Both the position numbers and the translations under genes were made by a program. Positions 18,101 to 24,171 of a stretch of DNA of 63,566 bases are shown piece by piece. The notes beneath the pieces were generated by a model, which did no database searches, was not told the DNA's origin, and saw nothing but the letters and a program-made list of their open reading frames with translations. Source of the stretch: a virus; IMG/VR virus record IMGVR_UViG_3300033064_001031, positions 1 through 63,566 of that record. One strand, given 5' to 3'. The stretch's first letter is position 1. Each line of letters begins with the position of its first letter.

Positions 18101-18577
18101 CTGTGCCAGGTCGTGCAGCCGCCAGAGCAGGGTGTTGAACGTGAACTCCCGGCGTCCCACGTCCTGCTCGATGGTGGACTTCTCCACGGACTCGGGGGTG
18201 TAGCCGCCCTGCCCGTAGCTCTCCGTCCGGGCGTTGGCGATCTCGATGTCCTCACCCTTGAGGTTCGCCTCACCGAGCATCCAGTCGCCGACGATGTGCA
18301 GCAGGGCGACGCCGTACTGGTTCGTGGCGATGTTGGTCCGGGTCGGGATGGCCTTGGCGACCTCCTTGGCGAACCAGTCGGAGTCCTTGCCGTTCAAGGC
18401 CACCGAGTCGATGACGATGTCCACATCCTTCACAGGCTGCTTGATGATGAAGTTGCGGACGGCCCCGCCCACGACGTAGACGTGCCTGCTGACCCCGAGC
18501 CGCTTGGACAGGTCAGACAGGAACTTCATCAGGGCCAGGGATGCCTGATTGTCCATCGCTGTGAGGGCTACGGTCAC
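12122..18577 (-). CDS. Giant polyvalent protein: nucleotidyltransferase, metallopeptidase, topoisomerase IB, zinc ribbons
   Basis: A 2151-residue fusion. (1) Residues 25-270 are a class II CCA/poly(A)-polymerase head: VVGGAVRNF at 35-43, catalytic Asp51 and Asp53, GRREFTFNTL at 141-150, DDPSRMIRAIKF at 194-205. (2) About 530-850 is a zincin-type metallopeptidase: HELAH at 634-638 and SLEWFAEL near 826 as the likely third ligand. (3) About 905-1130 is a topoisomerase IB catalytic domain with Arg943, Lys979, Arg1038, His1088 and Tyr1097; the spacings 36/59/50/9 match poxvirus enzymes. (4) Two zinc ribbons lie at about 1218-1240 and 1262-1300. (5) A Pro/Glu/Asp repeat linker lies near 1650-1690, then about 430 mostly helical residues. 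It lies between portal and protease, so packaging in the head or delivery with DNA is likely. This architecture fits the 'polyvalent protein' concept of Iyer, Burroughs and Aravind. Confidence 0.8.
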   Translation of the reverse strand: MTVALTAMDNQASLALMKFLSDLSKRLGVSRHVYVVGGAVRNFIIKQPVKDVDIVIDSVALNGKDSDWFAKEVAKAIPTRTNIATNQYGVALLHIVGDWMLGEANLKGEDIEIANARTESYGQGGYTPESVEKSTIEQDVGRREFTFNTLLWRLHDLAQGPDKAEILDLTGCGLRDLQEGVMRCPSSPDKTFTDDPSRMIRAIKFLVKYGFKISPEVGRSITKNKAKIKNIPAGHLSNMLINTFLREPTGKKALIEMEKLGLLDVIKEIAQKDKSFRDALGNWADREAKVEFIFDLMDMGLPSGKSLSFLDAYQLARVREITVGLSSDAAHQYVAVLRQPGKSMDTRRLMTEFNLQGPQVRQVGEYARRHLLSDPALSTDSRRLTQRVWDDLKGGKVAGEYTEFLRMQMKDKAAKKFDLDVGDPLLMGKYLNSPGRIESFGENDKGDPTVIVRKTPKGDTGGGVKKEVKVFKVRYDKDQAAKDKASKQAGLQEVPVYGRSTAALPRGFDGPDPQEEIWGAILDRVAMRFVADQVRVAARAAPGSKGQKSIKQGRFIVWYLPRYADMVPVVLDGLKRTESAYSRAKYRLPDNIPVLMAARPFGSRRSIYSPMNGGFIQLVPSAFDTKAEFATFVHELAHYVHAHQVPGGFRNRSIAEMYATASRAATLEPGIAPQDGVAQAQVALDKIGKLWGNVAKMFRKGQRFTIKHRPWKGPEFERGVVVREKKGRGRNTKIVVAFDAPTPEEEQLGILGTSFNVVHADRYLVRPEQVGPKLAEGIPALKKWETEAHEAYNEAVVEQTKTPEARYENHLTTWFPTAYSKENSLEWFAELVSARILALSSMDPEVVAWVDAMMRTGHPPKTAAKFKGKKEVPKAEGTGTTTVYEYSEGQIQHRNREKAKKVEKLRGSLHKLQSAVTKDLKSKDDKTRLSALAVGLMNDTYERVGNDESAKDGHVGVTGWTPEHVTFSGGKATITYVGKSGVSQKKTTTDSGLVSALKEAVKDKGKGDTLFSYEGGRVDAGAVNEYLKPHGITAKDIRGLHANREVQTRLKAIRGKGGKLPSDDKERKTKLKKEFEQAVAEAAEEVGHEAATLRSQYLVPGIEDNYLRDGTVKENLAKQGAALERWVPLKLPGGRSNGIPVAEKPDRLYLWLGGGTPKSPYKNKLNVTVEDELHDWNWRGGKLSYHGVGSDLGMRSTAPRKPFWVVLYYKGTKPTKPCGRCGEDIPVDHPFCDQCGQKQASQADMRRLAGERVAHQSYINTCPGCGEVSQCRCRGPKVETSDLCPECRGMSRTAIIHINNAWPNEKGYEGDAPQIALEGFDGLISSLTSYEWALINDMNRAAGGAEHILVAKDGTFTWRGYTVAPDAVTELQAAGYLSEADDGKIGLSSQLQAKAKLYRAAAWMTRRATFRGALKKFIERADEAIAVFDWGQSEVPPDHKDPADSVGGGALGYVFRLNNQWFSMAVDSMKPSRVQNERAGIGGLRNQWKMPTKNLHRATKTDGQKEEAEVERLQRRNPSKKPPRNDLRRDRMNVDDGDMEGMGSDGQKDLSLNYKKIAASGPARRVAERYVRVLMAKKPKDQRKHYKPPTPKPPSPPKLKAPPKKEEPEHKPGGPPWKTEDGKWMAINPDGVMHPFGDGEGAEEKANAYAKGKSLDEEAPDAAPEDEAPTDDAAPEDEAPEDEPPEDEPPEDEKSPEAPAAKPKSEQKQFQGEVAKLLGDLKLPKAEAALLKGMAKDPELFTAYTDDLKAMREQLLEHGITNEMMREGAKDPFKGLDTSDTMAVAAAIVQAKVNDAVLLNPSMVGGKPLSSEPLDSDARKDRALASMKQFRRASPEQRAKAAQLAVEQLAELDPESPQAAELNSIIDGIQAAFIMNEETFNVQGSNGDLLRKPLSPKGEVLLRHMVQQGNAGILFMDDSTKVYQAEGRAAVRDAMGTMDDDMLIEMSEGTPWEALGRSLKEGKRTLAPDVQEFLRSMMRDMAVNSMTTVQGVAAAITDTKADPKTQADAIKAAREKADAVIADEVTPAINSFMADCMASGEDVAACLLDGEDMLVRAQIAGAGKVLDDSDVEPDPQDISVAVVRAINNGGDIKLLDDKTIRPEKPFAERVQAWIENVTDPDEKKRIQKMTPEEFAVLEKAVLGDTGEGAAA

Positions 18578-18614
18578 CAGCCAGTCGCTCCTACGTCCTC
18601 TGATGGGGACGGCT

Positions 18615-18629
18615 CATAGGCAAACGACC
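18615..18629 (-). promoter_or_regulatory. Late-promoter-like element, copy H
   Basis: Minus strand GGTCGTTTGCCTATG, between the portal stop (18632) and the ATG of the giant gene (18577), 38 bases upstream of it. It differs from the consensus in one TAG base. Confidence 0.45.
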
Positions 18630-18631
18630 GT

Positions 18632-20329
18632 CTACCCGAACCGGCCCTCGCCCTCTTCCTTCGGCTTCTTGTACGTGAGCCCCAGGTACTCAGCGGTCTT
18701 CTCTGTGAAGTCGGAGTTCTCAGCCAGGGCGTCACCGACGCGGGAGTAGAGGCCCCGGAGGATCTCGTTGAACGTGGCGTCCAGGACGGTGCCCTGGTCG
18801 GCAAGCAGCTTCTCCCGGATGGTCACCGGGTCGAGGTTGAGGTGCTCGTAGATGGTGTCTACGTCCAGCGAGCCCTTCTGGTACAGGTTGAACAGGGCGT
18901 CGTAGGTCTCCGTGTTGTCCCGGAAGCTGAGTCGCGTGAACGACAGCTTCGGCACGATGACCTGGAGGACACCATCCTCATCCTCCTCAACGAACCCCAT
19001 CCGGGCGCACATGGGCCGGAGGAACTGGTCCTCCACCAGGTCTTGCAGCATCTCCCGGTTGAGCATGAACCGGGTGTTGATCACCTCCAGGTTGATGCGG
19101 TCGCCGGAGTAGCTGGACTCGCCGGACAGCAAGCTCTCGGTCACACCGAGGCCCGCGTACATCTGGCGGTCGGTGAAGTCGAACACCCACGACCAGTCGG
19201 GGAGCCGCTGGTCCGCCCCCATCTCCTCCCAGGTGACCTGGAAGTTCGTGATGATGGAGAAGTCCGGGTCCTGAAGGGCGAGGTCAACCTGCTCGCGGAG
19301 GTCTTCGGTCTGCTCCGCGTTCATGTCCTCTGCGTAGATCAACCTGCACGGCGTCATGTGCCGCGAGGCGATGGAGGTCATGCTCTGCCGGACCTTGTCC
19401 CGGAAGATCAGGGTCCGCAGGCACCGACCGAGGATGCTCTTGCCACGGGGCTCATACTGGCTCTTCTTGCGGGCCAAGTAGTGATAGAAGCTGCCGCCGG
19501 AGGCATCGGTGCTCAGGGGGATGTTCTGCCCCTGAGCGATGGCCTCCACCACGTCCTGCGGCATCGAGTTGACGACCCGCTGTGCATGGGGGTCGCCGGA
19601 CTTCGCCCGGTTGATGACCGCCTTCGTCTTCGCGTCAGGGATCAGCTCGACTAGCTTCTCATCCGTGAACGGGAAGCTCTCCATGTGGATCTGCTCGGGC
19701 GGCAGGCAGCGGATAGCTGTCCAGCCCTTGTAGTTCCGCTTCAGCCACTTGACGGAACGCTCCTTGGCGTCCGGGCGCTTCTCCTTGCGCTCGATGATCT
19801 GCCCATCTGCCGTGACCTCGCGGACGATCTCGAACTCGATGTCCTCCGGCATGTCCTCCGAGGTGTCCTCGCAGAACAGGTGGACCTCCCCTAGCAGGTT
19901 CCACTCGTGGTTGACCTCCATGAGCCGCGACAGCAGCTTGACCCGGCCAGCCCACCCCTCGCAGAACCGGAGGGACGCAGCAGCCAGCTTCTCGTTCTTC
20001 GCCTTGGGCTTGCGGAGCCGGACCTTCGACAGGGGCAGCTCGTCCAGCAGGTCGATGGCCTGACCCACGAAGGGGTCGTGGTCGTAGAAGAAACGGTAGA
20101 AGTTGCGCTTCTCGTCGTCGCTCTGTGGCAGCTCCAGGAAGTCGGTGGACAGCTCTGGCGAGTAGAAGTTGCCGCCCGCCCCCATCATGGAGCCGCCGGA
20201 CGCCGGGAACGCGACCTTCGACCTCATCGCCGAGGTGATGATCTTGCCTGGCTTCCCCACCGTCACACCCTTGCGGTCCGCGATCTTGCGGACGACGGTG
20301 GTGTCGTCTGGGTCATTCGTTCTAGCCAT
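18632..20329 (-). CDS. Portal protein
   Basis: A 565-residue protein forming the dodecameric ring at the unique capsid vertex through which DNA is packaged and ejected. It lies downstream of the terminase in the packaging order and has the size and layout of T4 gp20/SPP1-type portals. The N-terminal region has RNFYRFFYDHDPFVGQAIDL. A wing region follows. The stem/crown region has SWVFDFTDRQMYAGLGVTES and GDRINLEVINTRFMLNREML, the segments usually conserved in large-phage portals. The C-terminus is helical and Lys/Glu-rich. It ends in TAG. It overlaps the preceding gene by 8 bases. Confidence 0.82.
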   Translation of the reverse strand: MARTNDPDDTTVVRKIADRKGVTVGKPGKIITSAMRSKVAFPASGGSMMGAGGNFYSPELSTDFLELPQSDDEKRNFYRFFYDHDPFVGQAIDLLDELPLSKVRLRKPKAKNEKLAAASLRFCEGWAGRVKLLSRLMEVNHEWNLLGEVHLFCEDTSEDMPEDIEFEIVREVTADGQIIERKEKRPDAKERSVKWLKRNYKGWTAIRCLPPEQIHMESFPFTDEKLVELIPDAKTKAVINRAKSGDPHAQRVVNSMPQDVVEAIAQGQNIPLSTDASGGSFYHYLARKKSQYEPRGKSILGRCLRTLIFRDKVRQSMTSIASRHMTPCRLIYAEDMNAEQTEDLREQVDLALQDPDFSIITNFQVTWEEMGADQRLPDWSWVFDFTDRQMYAGLGVTESLLSGESSYSGDRINLEVINTRFMLNREMLQDLVEDQFLRPMCARMGFVEEDEDGVLQVIVPKLSFTRLSFRDNTETYDALFNLYQKGSLDVDTIYEHLNLDPVTIREKLLADQGTVLDATFNEILRGLYSRVGDALAENSDFTEKTAEYLGLTYKKPKEEGEGRFG

Positions 20330-20792
20330 CGGTCACCCCGTAGTTCGGTACTGCCACCTGCTGCGGGGGCTCGAAGGGAAGGACAGGCTTCGCATCATCA
20401 TCGCTCTCTGCACCGGTCATGGACTCAAGGAAGCCAAGCACCTGTCGAAGCCTGTCCTGGTACTCCTGACCACGACGGGAAGGTCTGCGGACACCCCCGG
20501 CTCGCTCCCGGCTCTCCAGCCACGAGCACAAGGCCCGTGCCTCATTCCTCAAGTCAACCTGCGCCTCATCGGATGTGAGGTGGCCGATCTCGCCGAGCAT
20601 CTGAAGGGCCTTGGCCAGCCGTTGCTGCTGTGCGTGAAACTGGTCGGCGTCATCGGAGGTCTTCTGACGCCTCCGGGTCGCACGGGCACACACGTCCATC
20701 CCCGCCCGCACCGCGCTGCTGGCACGGCCTAGGTGGGTATGCAGCTCTCGGTCAACAGCAGACCGGGCGAACGTGGCTCGAATGCGACCCAT
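20322..20792 (-). CDS. Hypothetical helical protein upstream of portal
   Basis: A 156-residue, Arg- and Gln-rich, helical protein with no recognised family. The core (about 50-115) has a coiled-coil-like pattern (QQQRLAKALQMLGEI, SWLESRERAGG). The C-terminal 30 residues are Pro-rich and acidic. Its stop overlaps the portal start by 8 bases, so the two are likely translationally coupled. It may assist head assembly, but this is from position only. Confidence 0.55.
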   Translation of the reverse strand: MGRIRATFARSAVDRELHTHLGRASSAVRAGMDVCARATRRRQKTSDDADQFHAQQQRLAKALQMLGEIGHLTSDEAQVDLRNEARALCSWLESRERAGGVRRPSRRGQEYQDRLRQVLGFLESMTGAESDDDAKPVLPFEPPQQVAVPNYGVTDG

Positions 20793-21047
20793 CTACTTCC
20801 ATGGCTCCGTCTTGGTGAGGTAGCCGTTCTTGAACGCGACCTTGAGCACGGTCTTCAGCAGGTTGATGTCCTCTACCGAACCGTTGAACACGCGCTTCCA
20901 CGATCCACCGGCCTTGGAGAATACCCGCGAGACTCTGTTGAACTCGCTGGGCATCGGCACGACCTTGCCGTTGAGGATCATGGCCGCCATCTTGAGGATG
21001 AAGCGGTGGTCCGCTCGGACGGGCGACTGTGGTGTCAGGGACGCCAT
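20793..21047 (-). CDS. Small basic hypothetical protein
   Basis: 84 residues, directly abutting the next gene and 3 bases from the end of the terminase gene. It is predicted mainly helical and basic, with no Cys. Sequence such as NRVSRVFSKAGGSWKRVFNGSVED suggests a compact domain. No family is recognised. It is kept because it fills the packed operon with no alternative frame. Confidence 0.5.
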   Translation of the reverse strand: MASLTPQSPVRADHRFILKMAAMILNGKVVPMPSEFNRVSRVFSKAGGSWKRVFNGSVEDINLLKTVLKVAFKNGYLTKTEPWK

Positions 21048-21050
21048 CGG

Positions 21051-22925
21051 TCATCTCCCCCCACGGCCACGGTTCTGACCCCGGTTGATGCTGGATACTT
21101 GACGGTCAGGACTGGACCCACCGAGCCGGGATCGACGCCGGGCCTTGACCGCGACCTTCGCCAGGTCGGTGGGGGAAGGGCCTTTGCCGTTGCGGCTGCG
21201 GTTCATCGAGCCCGCGATGTACTTCCGCTTGCCCATGTGCTGAGTCGCCTCCCACACCATGCGAACGAGGGCGTCGGAGTAGTCATCGAACTTGTCCGGG
21301 GTGTTCGGGGCCTCGACGGTGATGAGGTACTTGCTGTGGGTCTCAGCCTGAAGCTCCATCAGCTCCGCGATGTGGGGTGAGTACATCTCGCCCTGCACGT
21401 CCACGGTCTTCGGGAAGTCGAAGAGCACCAGGTTCTTCTCGTACATGAGCGTCTTGAAGTTGGCGAACACCTGACTCGTCAGGGGCTTCGTGAAGAACAC
21501 GGATTTGCACTGGGTCAGGCCCTTGTTATGCAGCGCAGCCTCGAAGGGCATCCCGGCCCACTGGTCGAACAGCCCGGACGAAATGTAGAACCGCCTCGAC
21601 AGGGCGTAGAGCCAGCCAGTGATCTCATCGAACGACAGCCGCTCCAGGTGCTCGTACTCGCCCTCGCCTGCCCGGATGCGCTCGATGCAGTCGAGGATGA
21701 TGTTGCCCGTGTCGTCGATGTGGCCGATAGCGACCGCGCAGTAGTCACCGTCGATGAGCCCCGCCGAGATGTCGATGCCCATGAAGTGCGGGGCTCTGAC
21801 GGGGGCCTTGACAGCCGGGCGTAGCCCGGAGTCCACGCAGGCCAGCAGGGCAGCAGGGTTCAACCAGCCCTTGGTGCGGTCGGTGAACTCCGCCCCGTAC
21901 TCCGTGAAGAAGCTGTCCGGGTCGGTGACGTACTCCTCTGCGAGGAACTCTGCCTCCACCGTGGGGTTCACCTCCCACGTCGGAGCCTGGATGCAGAGCA
22001 TGTTCCGGGACTCCAGCCCTGCCCTCCAACCCTGCCGGAACTTGCGGTAGAAGAACCCCTGCTTGCCGAGGGGACTGGAGATCGAGAGGATGCGTCCTTC
22101 GACCTTGCCGATGGTGATGCGGCGGTCGATCTGGTCCTTCGGGGAGAAGGCAGCCAGCGACGGCTTGACGGCTCTGTAGATCTTCAGGGCGTCCGACTGG
22201 CCCACGTCGTTGAAGTGAGCCAGCTCGTCCAGGATGATGACGATGTTGCCCGCTCCACGGAGTCCCTTGGCGACGCAGGACTTGAACGAGACCTTGATGG
22301 TCGCCTTTGCCGTGGGGTCGTCCACGTAGCGACCGAACCGCTTGATGTCCTCCGGCGACTGGAACTTCGCGTAGGACATCGTGTTGTTGGCGGTGTAGGG
22401 CTTGTAGAACGCGCAGTCCGCGAAGTGCCCCGACGCCTCGTTGTAGAGCAGCCCGGCCTGGTCCTTGTCCGTGGCGACCGAGATGAGCTGGATGACGTTG
22501 GCCTTGGGGATGCCGTAGTAGGACTGCGGGTTGTCCTTGAGGATCAGCTTGTAGACCTCATAGGCGACCACGCAGGCGCACAGGAAGGTCTTGCCTGACC
22601 GACGACCGATGGAGAGCACCAGCTCCCGCCGCTGGACGCCCGGGATGACCTCCTTGATGTTCGACCGACCCTCTGCGTAGAGCTTGTGGAGGTACTCGAC
22701 CTCCGTGAGCTTCTGCGGGTTCTCCCGCCGCCAGTCGGTGATGACGACATCGCGCACCGTGTCGTCGAGGGCGATGCCGTAGTGGGCCTTGAGGATGACG
22801 CGCTGGACGGGGAACAGCGAGATATTGAGCCCCCAGGAGGACTCGATGAACTCGATGATGTCTACAGCCGTCCGAGTGGTCTTGTCCTGCCTCCCGGCTT
22901 CGAGGGCAATCGCCTGGAGGCTCAT
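21051..22925 (-). CDS. terL: Terminase large subunit
   Basis: The packaging motor and headful/cos nuclease. The 624-residue protein has a Walker A at 107-113 (GRRSGKT), Walker B at about 228-234 (IVIILDE with catalytic Glu), the coupling motif SISSP near 281-285, and an RNase-H-like nuclease domain starting at HFMGIDISAG with Asp385 and later acidic residues (DGDYCAVAIG). It acts with the portal on the prohead. The gene is 10 bases after the gene proposed as small subunit and precedes the portal block. The C-terminal 35 residues are basic (Arg/Gly-rich), which may bind DNA. Confidence 0.93.
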   Translation of the reverse strand: MSLQAIALEAGRQDKTTRTAVDIIEFIESSWGLNISLFPVQRVILKAHYGIALDDTVRDVVITDWRRENPQKLTEVEYLHKLYAEGRSNIKEVIPGVQRRELVLSIGRRSGKTFLCACVVAYEVYKLILKDNPQSYYGIPKANVIQLISVATDKDQAGLLYNEASGHFADCAFYKPYTANNTMSYAKFQSPEDIKRFGRYVDDPTAKATIKVSFKSCVAKGLRGAGNIVIILDELAHFNDVGQSDALKIYRAVKPSLAAFSPKDQIDRRITIGKVEGRILSISSPLGKQGFFYRKFRQGWRAGLESRNMLCIQAPTWEVNPTVEAEFLAEEYVTDPDSFFTEYGAEFTDRTKGWLNPAALLACVDSGLRPAVKAPVRAPHFMGIDISAGLIDGDYCAVAIGHIDDTGNIILDCIERIRAGEGEYEHLERLSFDEITGWLYALSRRFYISSGLFDQWAGMPFEAALHNKGLTQCKSVFFTKPLTSQVFANFKTLMYEKNLVLFDFPKTVDVQGEMYSPHIAELMELQAETHSKYLITVEAPNTPDKFDDYSDALVRMVWEATQHMGKRKYIAGSMNRSRNGKGPSPTDLAKVAVKARRRSRLGGSSPDRQVSSINRGQNRGRGGR

Positions 22926-22935
22926 GGACTACCCC

Positions 22936-23616
22936 CTAGATGGACTTCTTCATCCGAATCTTCGCTTCGTTCTTCCAGTCGTCGTCCACCATCGAGGAGA
23001 ACTTCGCAAAGACCGTCTCGACCTGCTCTGGCCGCAGCTTCGTAGCGTTCATGGCCTCCCGGAACGTGTCCATGATGATCTTGAACAGGATGTTGAATCC
23101 AGGTGAGTCCATGTCGATGGACTTGGCCGAGAGCTGGTCCATCCGCTTGAGCCACGTGTCCGCCGTGGCCCGGAGTGCCAGAACCCGCTTCGATGAGAGG
23201 CCGGACGTGTCCTTGCCCTCGCGGGCCGCCTCTTCGCGCTCGAACTTCAGGCTGGCCGTCTCCTCACCGAGCCCGATGATGACCGCTTGCAGCAGGTCGG
23301 CTGACTCCGGGTCGGACTTCATCTGCGCGAGGATCGCATCGGAGGCCATCGCCGCCTCTTTGCGTGCCAGGAGCACAGCAACGGTGGCGTTGGCGGGGCC
23401 GACCTCGACCAGGGACTTCCGACCGGGCTTCCCCTTCATCACGATGGGGTCGCCGGTCTTGTTGAGCTGGATGACATCGGTGTCGGCCAGGTCGTCCATG
23501 GCCTTGTACTTCGTCTCGCCCTTGGCCGTCAGCACCCGCACACGAGTTGCGCTCGGCGGAACACGGGCCAGCATGTCGGCACGAAGCTGTCGGTCGGTGG
23601 TGCTCTTGCGCGACAT
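22936..23616 (-). CDS. Possible terminase small subunit
   Basis: A 226-residue protein directly upstream of the large terminase. The N-terminus is basic (SRKSTTDRQLRADML). The middle has the strand-turn pattern DTDVIQLNKTGDPIVMKGKPGRK. The C-terminal two-thirds is helical with coiled-coil character (ASLKFEREEAAREGK, LRATADTWLKRMDQL). Small terminases typically have an N-terminal DNA-binding helix-turn-helix and a helical oligomerisation core; no classical HTH is obvious here. The call rests mainly on location and size. It could instead be another packaging or head protein. Confidence 0.4.
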   Translation of the reverse strand: MSRKSTTDRQLRADMLARVPPSATRVRVLTAKGETKYKAMDDLADTDVIQLNKTGDPIVMKGKPGRKSLVEVGPANATVAVLLARKEAAMASDAILAQMKSDPESADLLQAVIIGLGEETASLKFEREEAAREGKDTSGLSSKRVLALRATADTWLKRMDQLSAKSIDMDSPGFNILFKIIMDTFREAMNATKLRPEQVETVFAKFSSMVDDDWKNEAKIRMKKSI

Positions 23617-23625
23617 GGTGCCTCC

Positions 23626-24162
23626 TTACGTCAGCAGGGGTGCGACCGGGGCAGGTGTCCCCCGGTTCATGAACCCCGGCCGGTTGAGGGCGGTGAGAGC
23701 AAAGGCGCTCGCTGCACCCCACTCGACGACCTCGGTGACGTGATCATCACCATGACCGGAGGTGCTGCCGAAGGTCACGGTATCCACACCGTCCGACACC
23801 GCAAGGTACCCGGAGAGAGCGGTGATGGCCGCCGCCAGGTTGGCCGCCAGAGCGATGTCGTTGGCCCCCACCACGAAGTCCACGGCGGGCCGCAGCTCGA
23901 AGGTGCCCACCCTGATGATGTGCGTGCCGGGGGTGACGTTGGCCTGCGTCACGACGATCTCAGCCTGTGCAGGCACGGTCGCACCTGCCATCCGGGCCAC
24001 CAGCCCACTGCCGTTGCCCCGCTTGACCCACGACTGCGTGACCGTCTGCCGGGTCGGGACGGGCTGGCCCAGGGCCTTGACCGTCTGGCTCGGGTCGGTG
24101 CCGAAGGGGTGGCAAGGGACGTGCGAGGTGAACGCCGGGCCGCTGCTGAACTTGTCCGCCAT
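23626..24162 (-). CDS. Putative virion structural protein
   Basis: A 178-residue protein using the ATG at 24162. It has a Pro/Gly-rich N-terminal arm, then a beta-rich domain (AEIVVTQANVTPGTHIIRV, FELRPAVDFVVGANDIA) with an amphipathic Ala-rich helix in between, and a Gly/Pro tail. The composition (Val, Thr, Ala, few Lys) is typical of head-fibre or tail-related virion proteins. It lies 9 bases upstream of the small-terminase candidate. No specific family recognised. Confidence 0.5.
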   Translation of the reverse strand: MADKFSSGPAFTSHVPCHPFGTDPSQTVKALGQPVPTRQTVTQSWVKRGNGSGLVARMAGATVPAQAEIVVTQANVTPGTHIIRVGTFELRPAVDFVVGANDIALAANLAAAITALSGYLAVSDGVDTVTFGSTSGHGDDHVTEVVEWGAASAFALTALNRPGFMNRGTPAPVAPLLT

Positions 24163-24171
24163 CACGTCCTC

